Assembly (NCBI RefSeq): GCF_042854845.1
Contig: NZ_AP031498.1
Location: 3,534,001-3,598,000, forward strand
Length of the DNA stretch: 64,000 nt
Origin: Maricurvus nonylphenolicus
GTDB lineage: Bacteria > Pseudomonadota > Gammaproteobacteria > Pseudomonadales > Cellvibrionaceae
Direction: 5' to 3'
The notes below the pieces were generated by a model. It had not been told where the DNA came from, ran no database searches, and worked only from the letters and a program-made list of their open reading frames with translations. Position 1 is the first letter of the stretch; every line of letters starts with the position of its first letter. The translations under genes were made by a program, and so were the position numbers. Positions 63,393 to 64,000 of this stretch are shown here, one piece after another.

Positions 63393-63434
63393 AGATTACC
63401 CACCACACAACATACTTGTCAACCAATAAGTAAG
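63393..63434 (-). promoter_or_regulatory. Promoter-operator of ligase operon (shared module, copy 2)
   Basis: The minus strand reads TTGACA (63417-63422), 18 bases, TAATCT (63393-63398). The surrounding CATACT...AGTAAG (63411-63434) differs from copy 1 (53052-53075) at only two bases in 24. It lies 143 bases before the divergent TetR gene at 63577, its most likely regulator. Confidence 0.72.
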
Positions 63435-63576
63435 TTGGTAAAACCTATACTATATCATTGCAGGAATAGCGCCAAACCCCGCCAACTACCGGGGTCTATG
63501 GCCCCGATAGCCAAGAATATTCTCAACTCCTTGATTTCACTGTAGAATATTGGCGCACATTGCAAGGACCCCCACT

Positions 63577-64000
63577 ATGGCAGCAGCAAAAAAACGTCGT
63601 ACTCAAGCAGAGAGAACCGAAGCCTCAGACAAGGCCATGTTTAAGGCCGCTATCGCCCTGATAGCCAAAGAAGGCCCCAGCAAGATGACGTTAGCCAGCG
63701 TTGGCAAGAAGGCAGGGTTTAGTGGCGGCCTGGTCAGTTATCGCTTTGGCTCCAAAAGCAACCTACTGAAAGCCACCGCCGATCGCATTCTGGAGCTCTG
63801 GCAAAGCCGGGTAGTTGACCCCGCACTCTCTGAAGAACTCGAAGACGATGCGACAGCCCAAATCAAAACCGTCTCTCGTCTGTATCTTGAAGCAGTAGCG
63901 GCCAAGTCGGATCTGATCATGGCCCAGTTCCGGCTAATGAACGACAGTTACTCTACCTACAAAGAACTGCAACCCACTTTTCAGGAATACGATCGAGCCG
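63577..64000 (+). CDS. TetR-family regulator (cut by right window edge)
   Basis: The frame from the ATG at 63577 stays open for 141 codons to the window end. AAGGA lies at a normal distance upstream. The N-terminus is basic (AAAKKRRTQAERT), then the helix-turn-helix MTLASVGKKAGFSGGLVSYR with the FGSKSNLLKAT hinge typical of TetR regulators. The ligand-binding part is cut off. Its divergent position next to operator copy 2 makes it the prime candidate regulator of the ligase operon and, through copy 1, of the MaoC operon. Confidence 0.88.
   Translation, partial: MAAAKKRRTQAERTEASDKAMFKAAIALIAKEGPSKMTLASVGKKAGFSGGLVSYRFGSKSNLLKATADRILELWQSRVVDPALSEELEDDATAQIKTVSRLYLEAVAAKSDLIMAQFRLMNDSYSTYKELQPTFQEYDRA

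Overview
The window reads as chromosomal DNA of a marine, aerobic, heterotrophic gammaproteobacterium. A member of the Cellvibrionales/Spongiibacteraceae type is my inference from gene content, not a measured assignment. It carries three large TonB-dependent receptors, six or more acyl-CoA dehydrogenases, several AraC and TetR regulators beside catabolic genes, a Na+-pumping oxaloacetate decarboxylase and an NhaD Na+/H+ antiporter. I saw no tRNA, rRNA, CRISPR array, transposase or phage gene.

Layout. 1-400: an MFS transporter running off the left edge and a terminator. 401-4641: two acyl-CoA dehydrogenases around a divergent AraC regulator. 5036-8674: a TetR - molybdopterin oxidoreductase - crotonase block. 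8920-13653: two tandem TonB receptors. 13771-14767: a GNAT acetyltransferase and an NTF2-like protein. 14818-20785: a tight catabolic operon with two complementary acyl-CoA dehydrogenase subunits, a crotonase, a CrtI-like flavoprotein and a KshB/PaaE-type flavin/2Fe-2S reductase. 20824-22263: an AraC gene bracketed by two long hairpin elements. 22380-25866: oadGAB, with a long upstream region rich in TTGTAG/CTACAA. 26417-36917: mostly housekeeping genes (stand-alone receiver, DusC, an Nmad3-like protein, the DUF3999/DUF2339 pair, a DEAD-box helicase, DUF3144, FklB, NhaD). 37090-43417: AraC/TonB receptor pair, a lipoprotein beta-propeller and a cytochrome P450. 43688-44311: TetR. 44404-52990: a nine-gene minus-strand acyl-CoA operon (MaoC, MaoC, CitE-like lyase, ALDH, GST, DmdC-like dehydrogenase, MmgE/PrpD, thioesterase, GST). 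53154-56555: a candidate small RNA, malate synthase G and a nitronate-monooxygenase-like protein. 56624-63263: a periplasmic binding protein, then GMC oxidoreductase, iron alcohol dehydrogenase, acyl-CoA dehydrogenase and acyl-CoA ligase. 63577-end: the start of a TetR gene.

How the parts fit. Most of the sequence encodes uptake (TonB receptors) and CoA-dependent breakdown of hydrophobic, probably branched or polycyclic (steroid- or terpenoid-like) compounds: P450 and GMC/alcohol dehydrogenase/ALDH oxidations, CoA ligation, dehydrogenation, hydration, lyase cleavage. Malate synthase could absorb glyoxylate and oadGAB acts at the oxaloacetate/pyruvate node. The most specific new observation is a nearly identical 24-bp operator-promoter module in front of both the nine-gene MaoC operon (53034-53075) and the ligase operon (63393-63434). 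The second copy lies in the intergenic region shared with the TetR gene at 63577, so these loci, 10 kb apart, look like one regulon. No substrate can be named from sequence alone.
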